From assembly GCA_018417955.1 (NCBI GenBank), contig JACTVC010000015.1:149862-213861 (forward strand): DNA of 64,000 bases. The letters run 5' to 3'. Within the stretch, counting starts at the first letter, position 1. Each line of letters opens with the position of its first letter. A program made the position numbers and the translations under genes. This document shows positions 35,201 to 46,688 of the stretch, piece by piece. The notes below the pieces were generated by a model that did no database searches, was not told the DNA's origin, and saw nothing but the letters and a program-made list of their open reading frames with translations. This DNA is from Laccaria trichodermophora. Its lineage: Eukaryota > Basidiomycota > Agaricomycetes > Agaricales > Hydnangiaceae.

Positions 35201-37502
35201 TGTGCAAAAGGCCCCAACTGTTGCCTAACATATTGAAGGATGTAAAAATCACACCACGTTCCGATACTCATGAACTATACATACCTCGCAAGCGGCGTGG
35301 ATGTCACCGTTATCAAGGGCATTGCAGAAAAGATCTAGCTCTTTCTCGGAGATGAATTCCAAGGGGACTTTATCACCATGCTCCCGACAGGCACCTAGAA
35401 ACATGTTCGTTCTGTCATCCCATCGAGGCCGTTTCTCAATTGCGAGCTCATCAAGAGCGAAAACTTGGTGTTTTATTTCGCAGCTACTGCTTGATTCAAG
35501 GTCTTCAAGTGGTCTGAGAGAAGCGAGTATATTTTCCTCTGCATCAAGTATTGTTGGCCTCCCAACAGAAACTTTCAGTGGTGAGATGACCGCGTTCCAT
35601 CTGGCAGTAGTGGGACTTGGCAGAAATGTCGACCTGTGTGCGAATTCGGCAACACGCGAGCCCCCCAACCGGAGCATAACAATTGATCGCATGATGTCCT
35701 CGTTGGTGTATCCCTTCGGTTTGTATAACTTCACTGCTGCGCGCTCATATTGTGAAATGAGGCCCTTAACACCAACTTTGCGCTTCAAACCAGCTTGAAC
35801 CAGCGCAGAAACACGCTCAACTCTTCCACTCGCTATCGCCAGGATCCACTGTTTGTGATCTGCCAGCGAAGCAGCATGGGTTTCCAGCTTCCGATTGTCA
35901 TTGAGTTTGGTGAGGTGCATCTGCTCAATTTGGTCCGTCTTTCGCCTGACCAACTCTATTAACCCGCCGATTGGTTGGTGGTCTAAAGTCGAGTTCGGAT
36001 GAACCCCATGTTGGATTCGATCCATCATGGCATTGAAGTTGTCATCGGATCGAATGTCGCTGCACGCATGACATGGTTCGCCTTCTTTGCGGCTTTCATT
36101 TGTCGATCCTATCCGACCTGTGCACCTGCTCGACTGGAGGAAAAACTTATTGCTGATGGAGTGGTAGTCCCAGGGTAATGCGCGTGTATTGTGGAGGCCG
36201 AATGGATATGAGGAGTGGTGATTTTTTCCGGGAGGAAATTTGAGCGGTATCCCAACACATATCCTTCGCAGAGAAGAGGTCACCGAGTTGGTGAGTGTTA
36301 CTTCTGGTGTAGATGTTGCGAAAGATGGTAACGCTGGGGGCAGGTCCTTGGTTCCATCACCCTCCATCGCTTCCGTTGGTGTTTTGTTCGCTCCTGGGCA
36401 ACACTGTTCAGTGCTTGAAGGGTACCTGGATCATCCATTCAAGTTCAGTTCTCTGCGATTCATTCCTGATTTCGCTCACGTACTTCTTGGCAATAGCGTC
36501 CAGAAGGATTGTGACCTTTGTCTCGATCAACGCCCCTCGTAAACCGCGATGCTCCACAAAGTACCCCACAAATTTCAGAAAACCATCCAGGCCCATCTCC
36601 CCTCTCTGCGCAAAATCCCGCTCAACCTTGCCCAAGTCCTCACCCCACCCAAATGCTTGCTTCATCCTCGGATTCAAAACCTCTTCCCAGTCATCCTCAA
36701 AACCTCCCTGGACGCAATCGGCTGGATCCCCTGAGAACGCCGCCAAGGGATGGTCGAACTGTGCGGGCGGAGCAATACCACATGGCATTGCCTCTATTTT
36801 CGCCTTCAGTTGCTGCATAAGCTTGAGCGCGCTCGAGCAAGGGTGTGGTCTATTGACTCCAACAACAGCACCCTGGCAATCGGATACAGGTGTTATGCCT
36901 CTTGAATGGCAAGTGCTTTCAGGCAGGATGGGAGCGGCGTGCACTGGTGGAGGTGAGGTGACTCGAGGGGCGTTTTGTTGTATGGTTTTCTGGTTGAAAA
37001 AGCTGAGAAGCGACTTCTCTTTCTTTTGTGGTGGTAGCGCATTGGTGGCCTTGTTCTCTCTGCATGTTTTCGAGCCTCGATGCGCGTTCAAGTTACTCAT
37101 CCCGCCGGTACCTACGCGCACATCTGTATTACATTCTGCACAACGAAGCTTGCTGTCGGCCGTAAATTGATTCTTATTTCTGCAACCTCGATTAGCAATA
37201 GTAGCGTGGTCTGTGTTTTTGTTAAATTCATTACCGTGATTTTTTCGGCATGCTCAGTTGGTGGGATTGCGCGATGGTGAGGAGTTCAAAATTGCTTCTC
37301 GCTGTCTACTATGGCTAGGTAGGTAACTACAACAACTAGGACATATCTTCAACTCTAATAGAACCATCCAACGTCGCGACAGGCGGGTCACTGACCACTC
37401 CCGCCATCAAATTGATGGGGGTCACTTTTTTTTTTTCGGCCTTCGGCCGGACACCCCCCCCCCCTACCCTTGGTGCAGGATCCACGTCCCGCCACCCCCT
37501 TG
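32233..37502 (-). mobile_element. hAT-like transposon, 5270 bp, 8-bp TSD
   Basis: Terminal inverted repeats begin CAAGGGGGTGGCGG, with a partly matching extension (GTGGA), and the flanks carry the 8-bp duplication GAGTGGGT (32225-32232 and 37503-37510). The duplicated locus has GAGTGGGT once (6826-6833), proving the insertion. Just inside each end a T-run followed by CGG and a C-run occurs. The element carries one multi-exon minus-strand gene, described separately. It sits about 30 bp from the site where the other copy received its own hAT-like element. Confidence 0.92.
32398..37179 (-). pseudogene. Transposon-encoded protein: zinc finger, core, C-terminal PHD; core deleted
   Basis: Minus-strand order: a BED-like finger (CAECNTDVRVGTGGMSNLNA, then HRGSKTC) at about 37.15-37.05 kb; a long region at 36,367-35,249 with YPFGLHNTRALPWDY, QPIGGLIELVRRKTDQ and FALDELAIEKRPRWDDRTN; then VSIASDGESKRGDALVEI near 35,020; then a jump to RTAVGTDCNVDILQLGSRAS near 34,970. 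In the fungal family I remember, roughly 200 residues lie between those last two motifs, so the centre of the putative catalytic core is deleted. Downstream come Cys/His motifs (CTKCG, CGLCLRP, CPLCPP), an intron (33,178-33,126), an acidic region, and a C-terminal PHD finger (CEC, CKARGCETCW; after an intron at 32,548-32,488, FHTACMKYEFVPRNWTCPSC). It is probably inactive. Confidence 0.7.
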
Positions 37503-37548
37503 GAGTGGGTCCAGCTTTGAGCTAATAAGAAGGCGCGGAATGGTCAAT

Positions 37549-37795
37549 CTAAAAATAGCAGTATGAAAATCAAACACTCCAACGGAAGCTTCATCTTCGA
37601 CGTCATTGTAAAACGCGATGTACTTAGGCAATGAGAGGGACCTGTTGAGCCTAAGTAAGTTATGGCTGCATCATCAAAGTGCCCCGGTGAAGGGCTTTGC
37701 GAGTAGGGAAAACGACGACAAGCCAACCGAGGATGTTTTCACTGAGAGTCGTGGGGTGTCTTTGTGGACTTTAAAGAACGCGATTAGGTTTTCTC
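37549..37795 (-). pseudogene. Fragment of 2OG-Fe(II) oxygenase exon (copy B)
   Basis: Duplicate of 9590-9840, with a handful of substitutions. Same alignment to exon 3 of the intact oxygenases; no open frame. Confidence 0.6.
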
Positions 37796-38370
37796 AATTT
37801 TTTTTTCAAAACGTGCAATTATTGACCACGATCATTGTAAAGCTCAATTCATACATTTTCGGCCGATGTATCGTCCACACCAAAAGCCGTTGGCTGAAGG
37901 CTAACCAGCTTATGCAAGTGTCATTAAACTATTGAGATAGGGCTTGCGGCGTAATGATGATCACTCAGCGCTTCCGTCATTTGTGCCGAAAAAAAGACAT
38001 ACAGCTTTTCATTTACTTGTTCCAGCGCAAAAGAGGTTGGTTTTTTGAGGTCGCGGCTAGGTCGAGAGTTGACTTGACGATCAACAGACGTCAGCGGGTT
38101 TATCGAACCCACAGGGAAAATTATTCCAATCAAATCCCAATTTCCCGCATCCCGAACCCTGCAGCGCGCACGAGGTTTCCATGAGGAGTTCGGAATTTAT
38201 TCGAGAAGTTATTTCAATGAAACCCTCGACGTTGCCCGCGAATGCAAAATTTGTATGGAAAACATCCGATTTCATGTCAAGCTAAATGTAGACCATTTTA
38301 AATCCGTCGTCTTGACAAAAAAATCAAACGACGTTCTTCAGAAATAGATGTAGATGAAAAAATATTCAAA

Positions 38371-39768
38371 TCACTTTCTTTTCCCCGCCTTCTTCTCATC
38401 AAAATCCGGCCCCGCTTTTTTCACGACGAGACAAAGGTTTCCATAACTGTAGCCGAGCGATGCCTCGTTTCCATAAGCAATGTAAGAATTTTTGACGCGG
38501 GAGAACGATGTAAGTGGTGTGATCCACAAAACCTTCTTGGGTTTGATGCGGCTCCTACGATTGCCGTCGTCGCTGGATGCCAGTGGACCTTCTTCATCTG
38601 CATCACAGATCACTACCCCGCCTACACTCGATAACGCGTCCACAATCCGGAAACCGATCCATCTTGTCCAACATGACATGAGTGATTGTGGTCGTACGCC
38701 GATACTTTGTGCGCCCGTCCTCCTTAACCGTCTCGTATCCTTTTTCTGAAGCTTCATATATGACCGTCAGCTTGGGGTCGAGATTGAGCTGTTCCAAAAC
38801 ACGTTTGATCATGGCGTCGCTGCCTTTGAGGGAGTTTATGACGTCCTTTGGTTTAGTTTCCGCTGCAAAAACCGAGATAACCGCCACGTGGGAGTACATC
38901 GGGATTCTGTAGCAAGGAGGATAAAGACTCGCGGAGAGCCGCTTCGTCTTCTTTGGTCCAAGCATTGGAGGTGCCAGATGTGCTGTCCTCGAAATAAAGG
39001 TTGTATGTCAAGGTGACACGATAGCCAGAGGTGACCATGGAGACTTCGCGCTCGACGTCGCTATAAAACGCAACATAGGCAATCGACGGAGCTTCTTGGG
39101 CGGAATTTATGGCTGCGGAATCAAAGGTCCATTCCTCACCCTTATGACGAAGATGAAGGGCTCCTCCTTCGTGGCGAGTGGGGAAAACGACTACGAGGGA
39201 GGCGAACATGTTCTCACTGCGCGGAGTGTCCTTGTGCGCTTTGAAGAACGATCCGGGACCTGCAGATCCGGTTGTCAGTTCTTTATCTCCTGTATCCTCT
39301 CTAACCATGCTCACCGTAGACATTCAGTTTATAAATCTCCGACCGAACTTTTCTCTCTGTATTTTGCGCGAGCTTAGCGCAAACGTGGTCCATGATCCCT
39401 GCGTCGACGACATTTAGACACGTCAAGAAGTTTGAGCTATCCATCTTCCATGCTTTTTGGTACGTTTCATCCAGAACGTCTTTGTTGTCCAGGCCGAAAG
39501 CGGCTCGCTCGCAGGCTCCTACCAGAGTTTGAAGCTTGAGATCATCCTCGTTGGCGAGGTTTATATATTGCGCGCTGTCAAAAAGAAAGAGTGTGCGTTC
39601 ATCGGATAAGCCAAATGAATTGGAAATATTGTCTTGCCCCTCGCCGCCGTCAGTGAGGAAAAAAAGCTGTCAAACGTTGTCGGTCAAAGGGTACGTGCCA
39701 TTGCAAAAGGGTTGCTTCTTTTTGATAGCGTCACGAACGGCAGAAAGATCAGCGAGGACGGTGGACAT
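38371..39768 (-). pseudogene. 2OG-Fe(II) oxygenase pseudogene, copy B
   Basis: Duplicate of 10416-11813 at a constant offset of 27,955. All the inactivating changes are shared: the TGA in exon 1, DVEREV in place of the distal iron-ligand His, and two frameshift deletions. The 3' quarter differs from copy A at several bases (for example Glu for Gln in CDADEEG), while the rest is close to identical, so divergence is uneven along the duplication. Confidence 0.85.
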
Positions 39769-40323
39769 GTTGCGACGTGGCTGAAATGGCTGACGTTGGA
39801 AGGATGGGCACCAAAACGTTTTCCAAGAGTTTATAACCACACAACCACGAGGCAGGGTTCTAGGACAATTGAGTCATGGTAATATATTTCAAGGGGGCGG
39901 GATTGCTGATTTAGGACTCACTGAGTCATCCCGAACCCTTGTCTCTCACACTGCGAGGCGTGGGTAAGTTGGTCCCTTTATTTGAGTATGGCCGACAACC
40001 GCTGTGAGTCATTCAGAACCCGCACCCTTGTCGTAGGTACACCGCCGAATTCGAATTATCTTATCATTCAGGTAATCCAGGAGGGATCCGATATATCCCT
40101 TCCAAGCAACCACCCCACCACCCTAATCAAAACTTCGCCCGTCCATTGGTACAGCTCTCATGTAAGAGAGGTCACCCTCCAGTCTCGTGTGCGCACCAAG
40201 AGCCCATTGGTTTGAGCGCGCTGGTCCCCCGTCAAGGGGTATTGCTTCAGAAAGTACTCGTACCCGCTATCTGCAGTCGCACTACTGGCGAAATAGGCTG
40301 GGATTTCGTGAGTTGGGATGAAG

Positions 40324-41611
40324 CTAGAAAGGGGAAGAGAAGCGTACCACCCAGTGGAGTTCGGTTATCGAACCACCTATCAGCAAGCAAACAACCCATC
40401 CGTCAGATTGACTGTGTAGATAAATCCATGGTCCTCTCGTCCTGCATACGTGCGTCCATAATTGATGGTTTTGCGGAATGAGAATGAAAACCACACCTTT
40501 TCGTAAGTCATACTCCACCCTGTCACATCGGCAAGACACTTGTGTGCGAAATGGCAACTCGTCGCCTCGGCGAAGATGGTTATTATGTAGTCCCCCTGCA
40601 AATTAACATCAAGTCAGAACAAGCGAGGTACTGCAGCAAGGGACAGAGAAGATGGAACCATTCGTGAGGAATTGCGAGACAAACAAAATAGACGAAATCA
40701 ACGAAAGAGGGTATGAAAAACAAGGAAAAAGCCAAGGAGTGGAGTAAACCTAGTCTCACCCACGATGAAGACGGACACAGACACAATATAGACAGTGACA
40801 GGTATCCCGAACATCACGCGAAACAGAGGAAAAAAGAAAACGAAAAGGATTAAACAAGCCCACTCACGTATCAGTGTTGACTGCAAACAAAGGCAACCTG
40901 AAGAGGTATCAACACATGCAAGAGCAGACTCCCGAGATCGTCAGTTTTTGAGCGGAGGATCGGGGAGGAGGAGAGTGCGTGTGCTGAGACTGAGGTACCG
41001 AATGACTGTTTCAAAAAGTGGGCGTAGGAGGTTGGCTGGGGATGGGAGTGGGTGAGTTAAGGTCAAACAATTGAGAGGATGAAAGGGGGAAGGAGGGAGG
41101 AAGACGGGGAAGGGGAGAAGGGAAAAGGAAGGGCAAAAGCGGGCGGGACATACGGACAGCATAGAAAAAGTAAGATTCCCCACAAACCCAATGGCGTCTT
41201 CGAAATTGTCGTGTAGGCCCATTATGTACATCGTATTGAGGGAGTCGAGAGTAAAGCTAGTAAAGCGTTACCGGCGCTACCTCTCGCCCGTTGAATCTAA
41301 TTGTGTTGGATGAGTTGAAGGACGAAATGAAGGGAAGGGGAAGGACGAGGGAAGGAAGGCAGATCACGAAAGACGTACTTGTCTGGGAAACACATGCGTC
41401 TCATAGCATGCAAGAACCCCGCCCTTAGTTCATCCCTTCTCTTTCCCCAGTCAATGAGTCCTTCTGAAGTGGAAAGTTGAACGTTGAGGCCGAGGTTCAG
41501 GATGGTATTGCGGAAGTGGTTGTTGACGTGGTCACTGCTCCCATCGTAGCATCCTGCCAAGGCGGGCCCTTCATGTGTTCACCCTCGTATGTTCATACCC
41601 GCCATGTTCAA
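40324..41611 (-). pseudogene. GH47 alpha-1,2-mannosidase relic, copy e
   Basis: Duplicate of copy b (12369-13656) at the same 27,955 offset, with no difference that I noticed. It carries the same scattered GH47 motifs and frame breaks, including the FAEATSC and NLTDGLF segments of the middle catalytic domain. Confidence 0.75.
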
Positions 41612-42442
41612 CGCGAGCCAGCTGTTGTCCATATAAAAGGAGGAGTCACTGGAAGGTCTGGTTTAGCATGGAGTGTAAAATTACATAAACAAGGAGAAAT
41701 TCCCACAAAGGAAACAACAAAATATATAGTTTCATCATCAATGACCCTCCTAGTCGAAGCGATCCTTCTTCTGATAACAGACGAACTAGCCACTCCAGCC
41801 GACTTTGTCCTCAACAGAAGCCTGATAAAACTGCAAGTCCGCCTCTCGATGAACGTTGTAATGACGAGATGATCGTGTAGCACGACCGCGCCCTTCGAAA
41901 GGCTCCTCCCATTTTGGCATGTCCCACCTCGGACGCATCTCGCTCTGGTACAAAAGCGCTATCTGCTTCATGAACGTTCCGACCTGCCGGGCATCTTCAC
42001 TTGCCCCAACAACTTGTCTCAGCGTACATCCGGCGACATGTGACAAACGAATCGCTCTACTTCATCACGAGCAACGACAAAAATTGCACGGGTGTCGACA
42101 TCACAACCACGATTTACATCGACGTCGCCTCTTCAACGAGGCGACAAGACTCACATACCTCACTGGAGTTTGGTTTGGGGAGAGCCGTAATAGCGACTTA
42201 CCAGGTCAGCAATTGGCTTCAATTGTTCAACGCGTACGACACTCCGGCTAAAACACGTAGTCCTATTGACATGCCTTCTCTTCCATTTACAGCCTCAGCA
42301 TCACCTCCTCCAGCCAAGGATCATCCTACCCAAATGAGTCCCTAACCTGGCTGACTTGCATGCCAACGCAATCGGGTGCGGGTCTTCGTCGCTTCGACAG
42401 TGGAAGGCGGGGAAGGTTTTTGCGAGGACGGTTGTTGATCTG

Positions 42443-43807
42443 CCTTGGCGCAGATCGGGAGTGACGGGATGGCGATAGAAAGTTGAGTGGTGGGATGGAA
42501 ATTACGCTGCGTGAGGCTGCATGGTGTATGAGCAAGTAACAAATAGGTATGTGGAAGATGGTATCGGTCAAGATTCGTACTCACCTACCGCAATCAAACC
42601 CCAATCTTTGAATGTAGTCGAAAATAACGATGCCCTCCCTCCCAGCATGACGATCCTAGACACTACCTACGCGAACATCCATTCCACGCTACCTCCCTGT
42701 CCACCACCCGCCCATCGGGGCCAAAACGATTGAAGAATCGATTTCGCATAATTTTGAAGTTGCGCAGACCCAGCCTAACGTTGAGTGGGCTCAAAACATT
42801 GCAAACACAGATACGTGGACTACGATGCCAGATCCAGAAATCCACAAGGGGTACACACAATGCATGTTGGATTTACAACGCCCGTGGTTCGGTGGATAAA
42901 ATTGTGACGCTAGCGTCGTAGTGAATGAACTTGGGGGCACAGAAACGAGGGGACCGCTGCAACAGCTACGTATGTAAGTAACCTTCAACGACTTGACACC
43001 ATTTCAACGCAATGCTCATTGCGATTTTACATTGAGCCGGAATGGTGCACCCCGGCACAGCGTTCGCGCATGCGCCGGGGTGATCTCCTTTCCAGTCTGA
43101 TTGGGAACATAGCCACACAATGTCTGGGATTCCTCTTTGCCCGCGGTAAGCTACTTTATCCCAACTACAACATCAGGAACATGATACTGCTCACATTATC
43201 GATGTTAGCTCTGCTCCCCCTGATACCGCTCTCCTTAGGGTATTTCTTCAACACTTCTTGGATCCGTCCTTTCCTCTTCATACCAGCCGAATTCACATCC
43301 TTGTTGGGCATTCCCTTTCTCCTGAAACCGACCTCAAGTATTTTCTACGGTATGCAACTGTGCTTTGATTTAGCCCCAAACCACAATCACTCAATATTTT
43401 CTACAGAATTGCCATATGCCAGCAAAATAGGACTCCTCATCCTTTATTTCCTCTTCACAAACATATATTTCAAGGCCCTCGTATTTGTAGGGGGTGGGTG
43501 TCGACGCGAAGAGGGCCCAATGGCAAAAACGCTGGTGACGTTTATCTACATGCATGGACAGAAGTTTGGTGTCTATTTCAAGGACCTTGTGCGTCTCGTG
43601 CTGCGCCTTGCACATGTCTTGCTTGACTGTACTGGGGCTTTCGGACACAGCGTCCTGTGTTTTGGAATGGAGCTTGAAGATGATAGAGATTTAGAATCGC
43701 AGACACATGTCGGTACCCCCACCATTGTATGATGTGAGTTGTCGAAATTTTGTGTTCATTACGGTTGTGCCAATTGAGTATTTTTTGACGAGGGACGCAT
43801 CACCACC
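42443..43807 (+). repeat. Block alpha, copy 3 of 3
   Basis: Continuation of duplication B, aligned to 14488-15852. At 43,807 the match ends abruptly inside GGACGCATCACCACC, and the DNA switches to a relative of 12,355 onward (the GH47 unit), so the spacer found after the other two copies is missing here. Confidence 0.88.
43019..43732 (+). CDS. Hypothetical membrane-protein-like frame, 237 codons (copy 3)
   Basis: Second open copy of the frame at 15064-15777, with about ten amino-acid differences and no indel (for example YFDLAPKHTH is CFDLAPNHNH). The same two hydrophobic segments are present. Function unknown, and it could be non-coding. Confidence 0.35.
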   Translation: MRFYIEPEWCTPAQRSRMRRGDLLSSLIGNIATQCLGFLFARGKLLYPNYNIRNMILLTLSMLALLPLIPLSLGYFFNTSWIRPFLFIPAEFTSLLGIPFLLKPTSSIFYGMQLCFDLAPNHNHSIFSTELPYASKIGLLILYFLFTNIYFKALVFVGGGCRREEGPMAKTLVTFIYMHGQKFGVYFKDLVRLVLRLAHVLLDCTGAFGHSVLCFGMELEDDRDLESQTHVGTPTIV

Positions 43808-43814
43808 GAGTTGG

Positions 43815-45300
43815 GATGAAGCTAGAAAGGAGAGAAGAAGCGTACCACCCAGTGGAGTTCTATTATCAACCACCTATCAACCCATCCGTTGCATTGACTG
43901 CGTAAAATACACCCATTATCCTCTCGACCTGCATATGTGCGTCCATGATTGACGGCATGCGAAATGAGAATGGAAACCGCACCTTTTCGTGATACTCCGC
44001 TCTGTCACTTTGGCAAGACACTTGTGTGCAAACTGGCAACTCGTCGCTTCGGCAAAGAGAGTGATTATACCAAGATTACCCCACCTTGTAGCTCCCCTGC
44101 GAATTAACAGCAAGTCAGAATAACTGACATATGGCAGGAAGCAATTGCGAGATAATCAAAACAGGAGGCCATACACAACCCTTATAACATGTCGAGACCA
44201 ACTGAGAAAATGGAGGAGAGAGAATGTGCTTCACTTAAAAGTGGGCATGACGAATTGAACGTTAGATGGTGGCACATCCCACACACTTCAACAAATCCCA
44301 CGTCATTGAAATAGTTTTGGGTACTGGACGACTCAGAATCAATGAAAACAGGAAAATTTTTAAGATAAGTGAAGGATAACGGAGGAGTCAAGTTAACCTA
44401 GTCTCATCCGCGATGAGAATGGACATAGGCCTGAATTTGGACTCATACCCCGATCATCACGCGAAACAGAGGATAAAAGAAAACAAAAAGGATAAAACAA
44501 GCTTGCTCACGTATGAGCTTTGACCGCAAACAAGGGCAACCCCAAAACACAGACAAGAGCCTCCCAAGATCGTCGGCTTTTGAGCGGATGATCGGGGAGG
44601 AGAGTGCGTGCACCAAGAGGAGGCCGCTGAGGAAGCGGATGACTATTTCAAAGAAATGCGCGTATGAAGTTGGCTGGGGACGGAGGTGGGTGAGTTGAGG
44701 TCAGGGAGGCGTAAGAAGTGAGAGGAAGAGAGGGGGGAAGATGGAAATGGAAGGAGGGAGGAAGACGGGAAAGGGGAGAAGTGAAAAGGAAGGAGGGACA
44801 AAGTGAGAAAGCGGGAAAGACATACGGACGGCACAGAAATGATCAGATTCCCCATAAACCCAATGGCGTCTTTGAAATCGTCGTGTAGCCCCATTATGTA
44901 CATCGTATCGAGGGAGTCGAGAAGCATTACGCCCCAGCCGTTGAATCTATTTGGTTTGGGTGAGTGGATGCAGGACGAAAGGAAGGGAAGGGCAAGGAAG
45001 GCCCATCACAAAAAAACGTACATGGCCAAAAAGACCTCCCAAAACAGACCACAGCTCATCCATGCGTCTTATATCCCTTCATAGCATGCACGAACCCCGA
45101 CCTTAGTTTGTCCCTTCTCTTTTCCCAGTCAAGGGGTCGGTTTGAAGTTGAGGTTAAGGATGGTGTTGCGTACGCTATGGTTGTCGCATCCTTTCCGGGC
45201 AGGCCCTTCGCCCTCGTATGTTGGGACCCGCCACGTCCAACGCGAGCCAGCGTACGAGGGGCCGTCGTCTGTAGAAGGAGGAGTTACCGGAAGGCCTGGT
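43815..45300 (-). pseudogene. GH47 alpha-1,2-mannosidase relic, copy f
   Basis: The most diverged copy, related to copy b rather than to a, c and d. Minus-strand pieces: RPLVRWLALDV (about 45.24 kb), LLDSLDTMYIMGLHDDFKDA (about 44.91 kb) with Lys in place of the usual Glu in DFEDA, and FAEATSCQFAHKCLAKVTE (about 44.03 kb). Frames are broken between pieces and the last part of the catalytic domain is absent. Confidence 0.72.
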
Positions 45301-45309
45301 TGTGGGAGT

Positions 45310-46688
45310 ATAAAAGGAAACAGAGGAAATTCCCATAAAGGAAAGAGAAAATGACACGTGAGAATTACCACAAAAATATCTTGAATTATCAACATGACTA
45401 TCAACCACCGCCCTCCATTCAACCTATGCTCCTCCCAATAGAAGATGAGCTAGTCTCCAACCGACTTTCTCCTCAACAGCGATCACATCAAAGAAACGAA
45501 TGGACCAACAAAATTGATCCGATCACGTAGCCGCGCCCTTCGAAAGCTCCTCCCTTTTTGGCATGTCCCACCTCGTACGCTCCTCGCTCCGGAAAAAATG
45601 CACCATCTGCCCCACGAAAGTTCCGACCCTCCCTGGAATCCCGCTTCACTTGCCCCAACAACGCGTCCCAACGGACATCAGGTGCGCTTTGATCTTGACA
45701 TTCAACAGTGACAAGCGAAGCCTTACATCATCACAAGCGGTTGATGAGCGGTGTCGACGACCACAACCACGATTTTCATCGACATCTCTTCTGTAACGAT
45801 GGCGAGAAGAGCCGCAGACGTCTCTGGGATTTGGTTTGGGAGAGCCGTATTAGCAGATCTACCAGGTGAGTCCGAGTCTGCGATTGGCTTCAATGCAACT
45901 CTAACATTTCATGTTATTTAATATTCAGTCGGCGATGTCCAGTACCTCCATACGTGTCCCACTCTCGACCTATTCACGTCCATATCAGGATTCACAGCCC
46001 CTTCGTTGACCGTTTAACCAAGACACCAGCTACGAACACGCCAATCAAGTCCAATTCCGGCCAATCGTGTCTCTCCCCTCTGCGAAACCTCCTGCCGACT
46101 CAGAAATCTACATGTTTGCCCAGTGATCGCCATCCACCTACGATCGTTGGCCGGTTGACCATTTGACCACCCTCATGCTCCCGCCACCTCCTCTGTGACG
46201 TTGTCCACCTTGATCACTGGTGGTATCGGTGCGTTGGAATGTGAGAGGCGATTTGCGTTGTTTTTGGTGTTAAACAACTGGAATGGAAGGGGAACCAGGT
46301 GACGTTTGGCTCTCTTCGTTCTCAGCTGAAAACTAACATGAGATCAGGCAACATTTGCCATCCTCATTGTCGTTCCCGTCTGTCATCAGTGTACAGCCGC
46401 TATCTCGTCTCACCGAGCACGGTCGACCATCGGCATCGTTGGTGATGTTTTACTATTGACGGCTTGCGCCTGTCGTTCTTGAATGGTCTTGTTGACTCCT
46501 ACCGGAGGATTAGAGGCTGAGAAGTGCGGCGCTGTGCTAGGGAGTGTCCCTATGTAGGTACACATAGTTGTGCAACTTATTTCGTTTCGTTTTCAAAGGA
46601 CATCAGGAAGAAGAAATACATAAACATGCCAGGGCGATCAAATTGTGCAACACGTACGGGCATAAATGTAAGAACACATTGCTACTAT
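45310..46688. other. Edge of mosaic and NLR 3' flank
   Basis: The part to about 45.9 kb is a diverged relative of 13.7-14.3 kb (shared VVGASE scrap at 45483-45671 on the minus strand). Beyond that I see nothing recognisable up to the NLR stop codon. Confidence 0.45.

Larger units (their letters stand above)
28354..43807. repeat. Segmental duplication, copy B (of about 3690-15855)
   Basis: The block runs in the same order and orientation as copy A: spacer, small secreted-protein frame, oxygenase scrap, oxygenase pseudogene, GH47 relic (b/e), block alpha. The offset is 24,664 up to 30,085, then 25,399 after the 733-bp MITE, then 27,955 from about 37.55 kb. The changes are explained by the three transposons and a few small indels. 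Long parts (for example 10.65-12.3 against 38.60-40.2 kb) are nearly identical, so the duplication is young compared with the mutations it carries. Confidence 0.92.
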
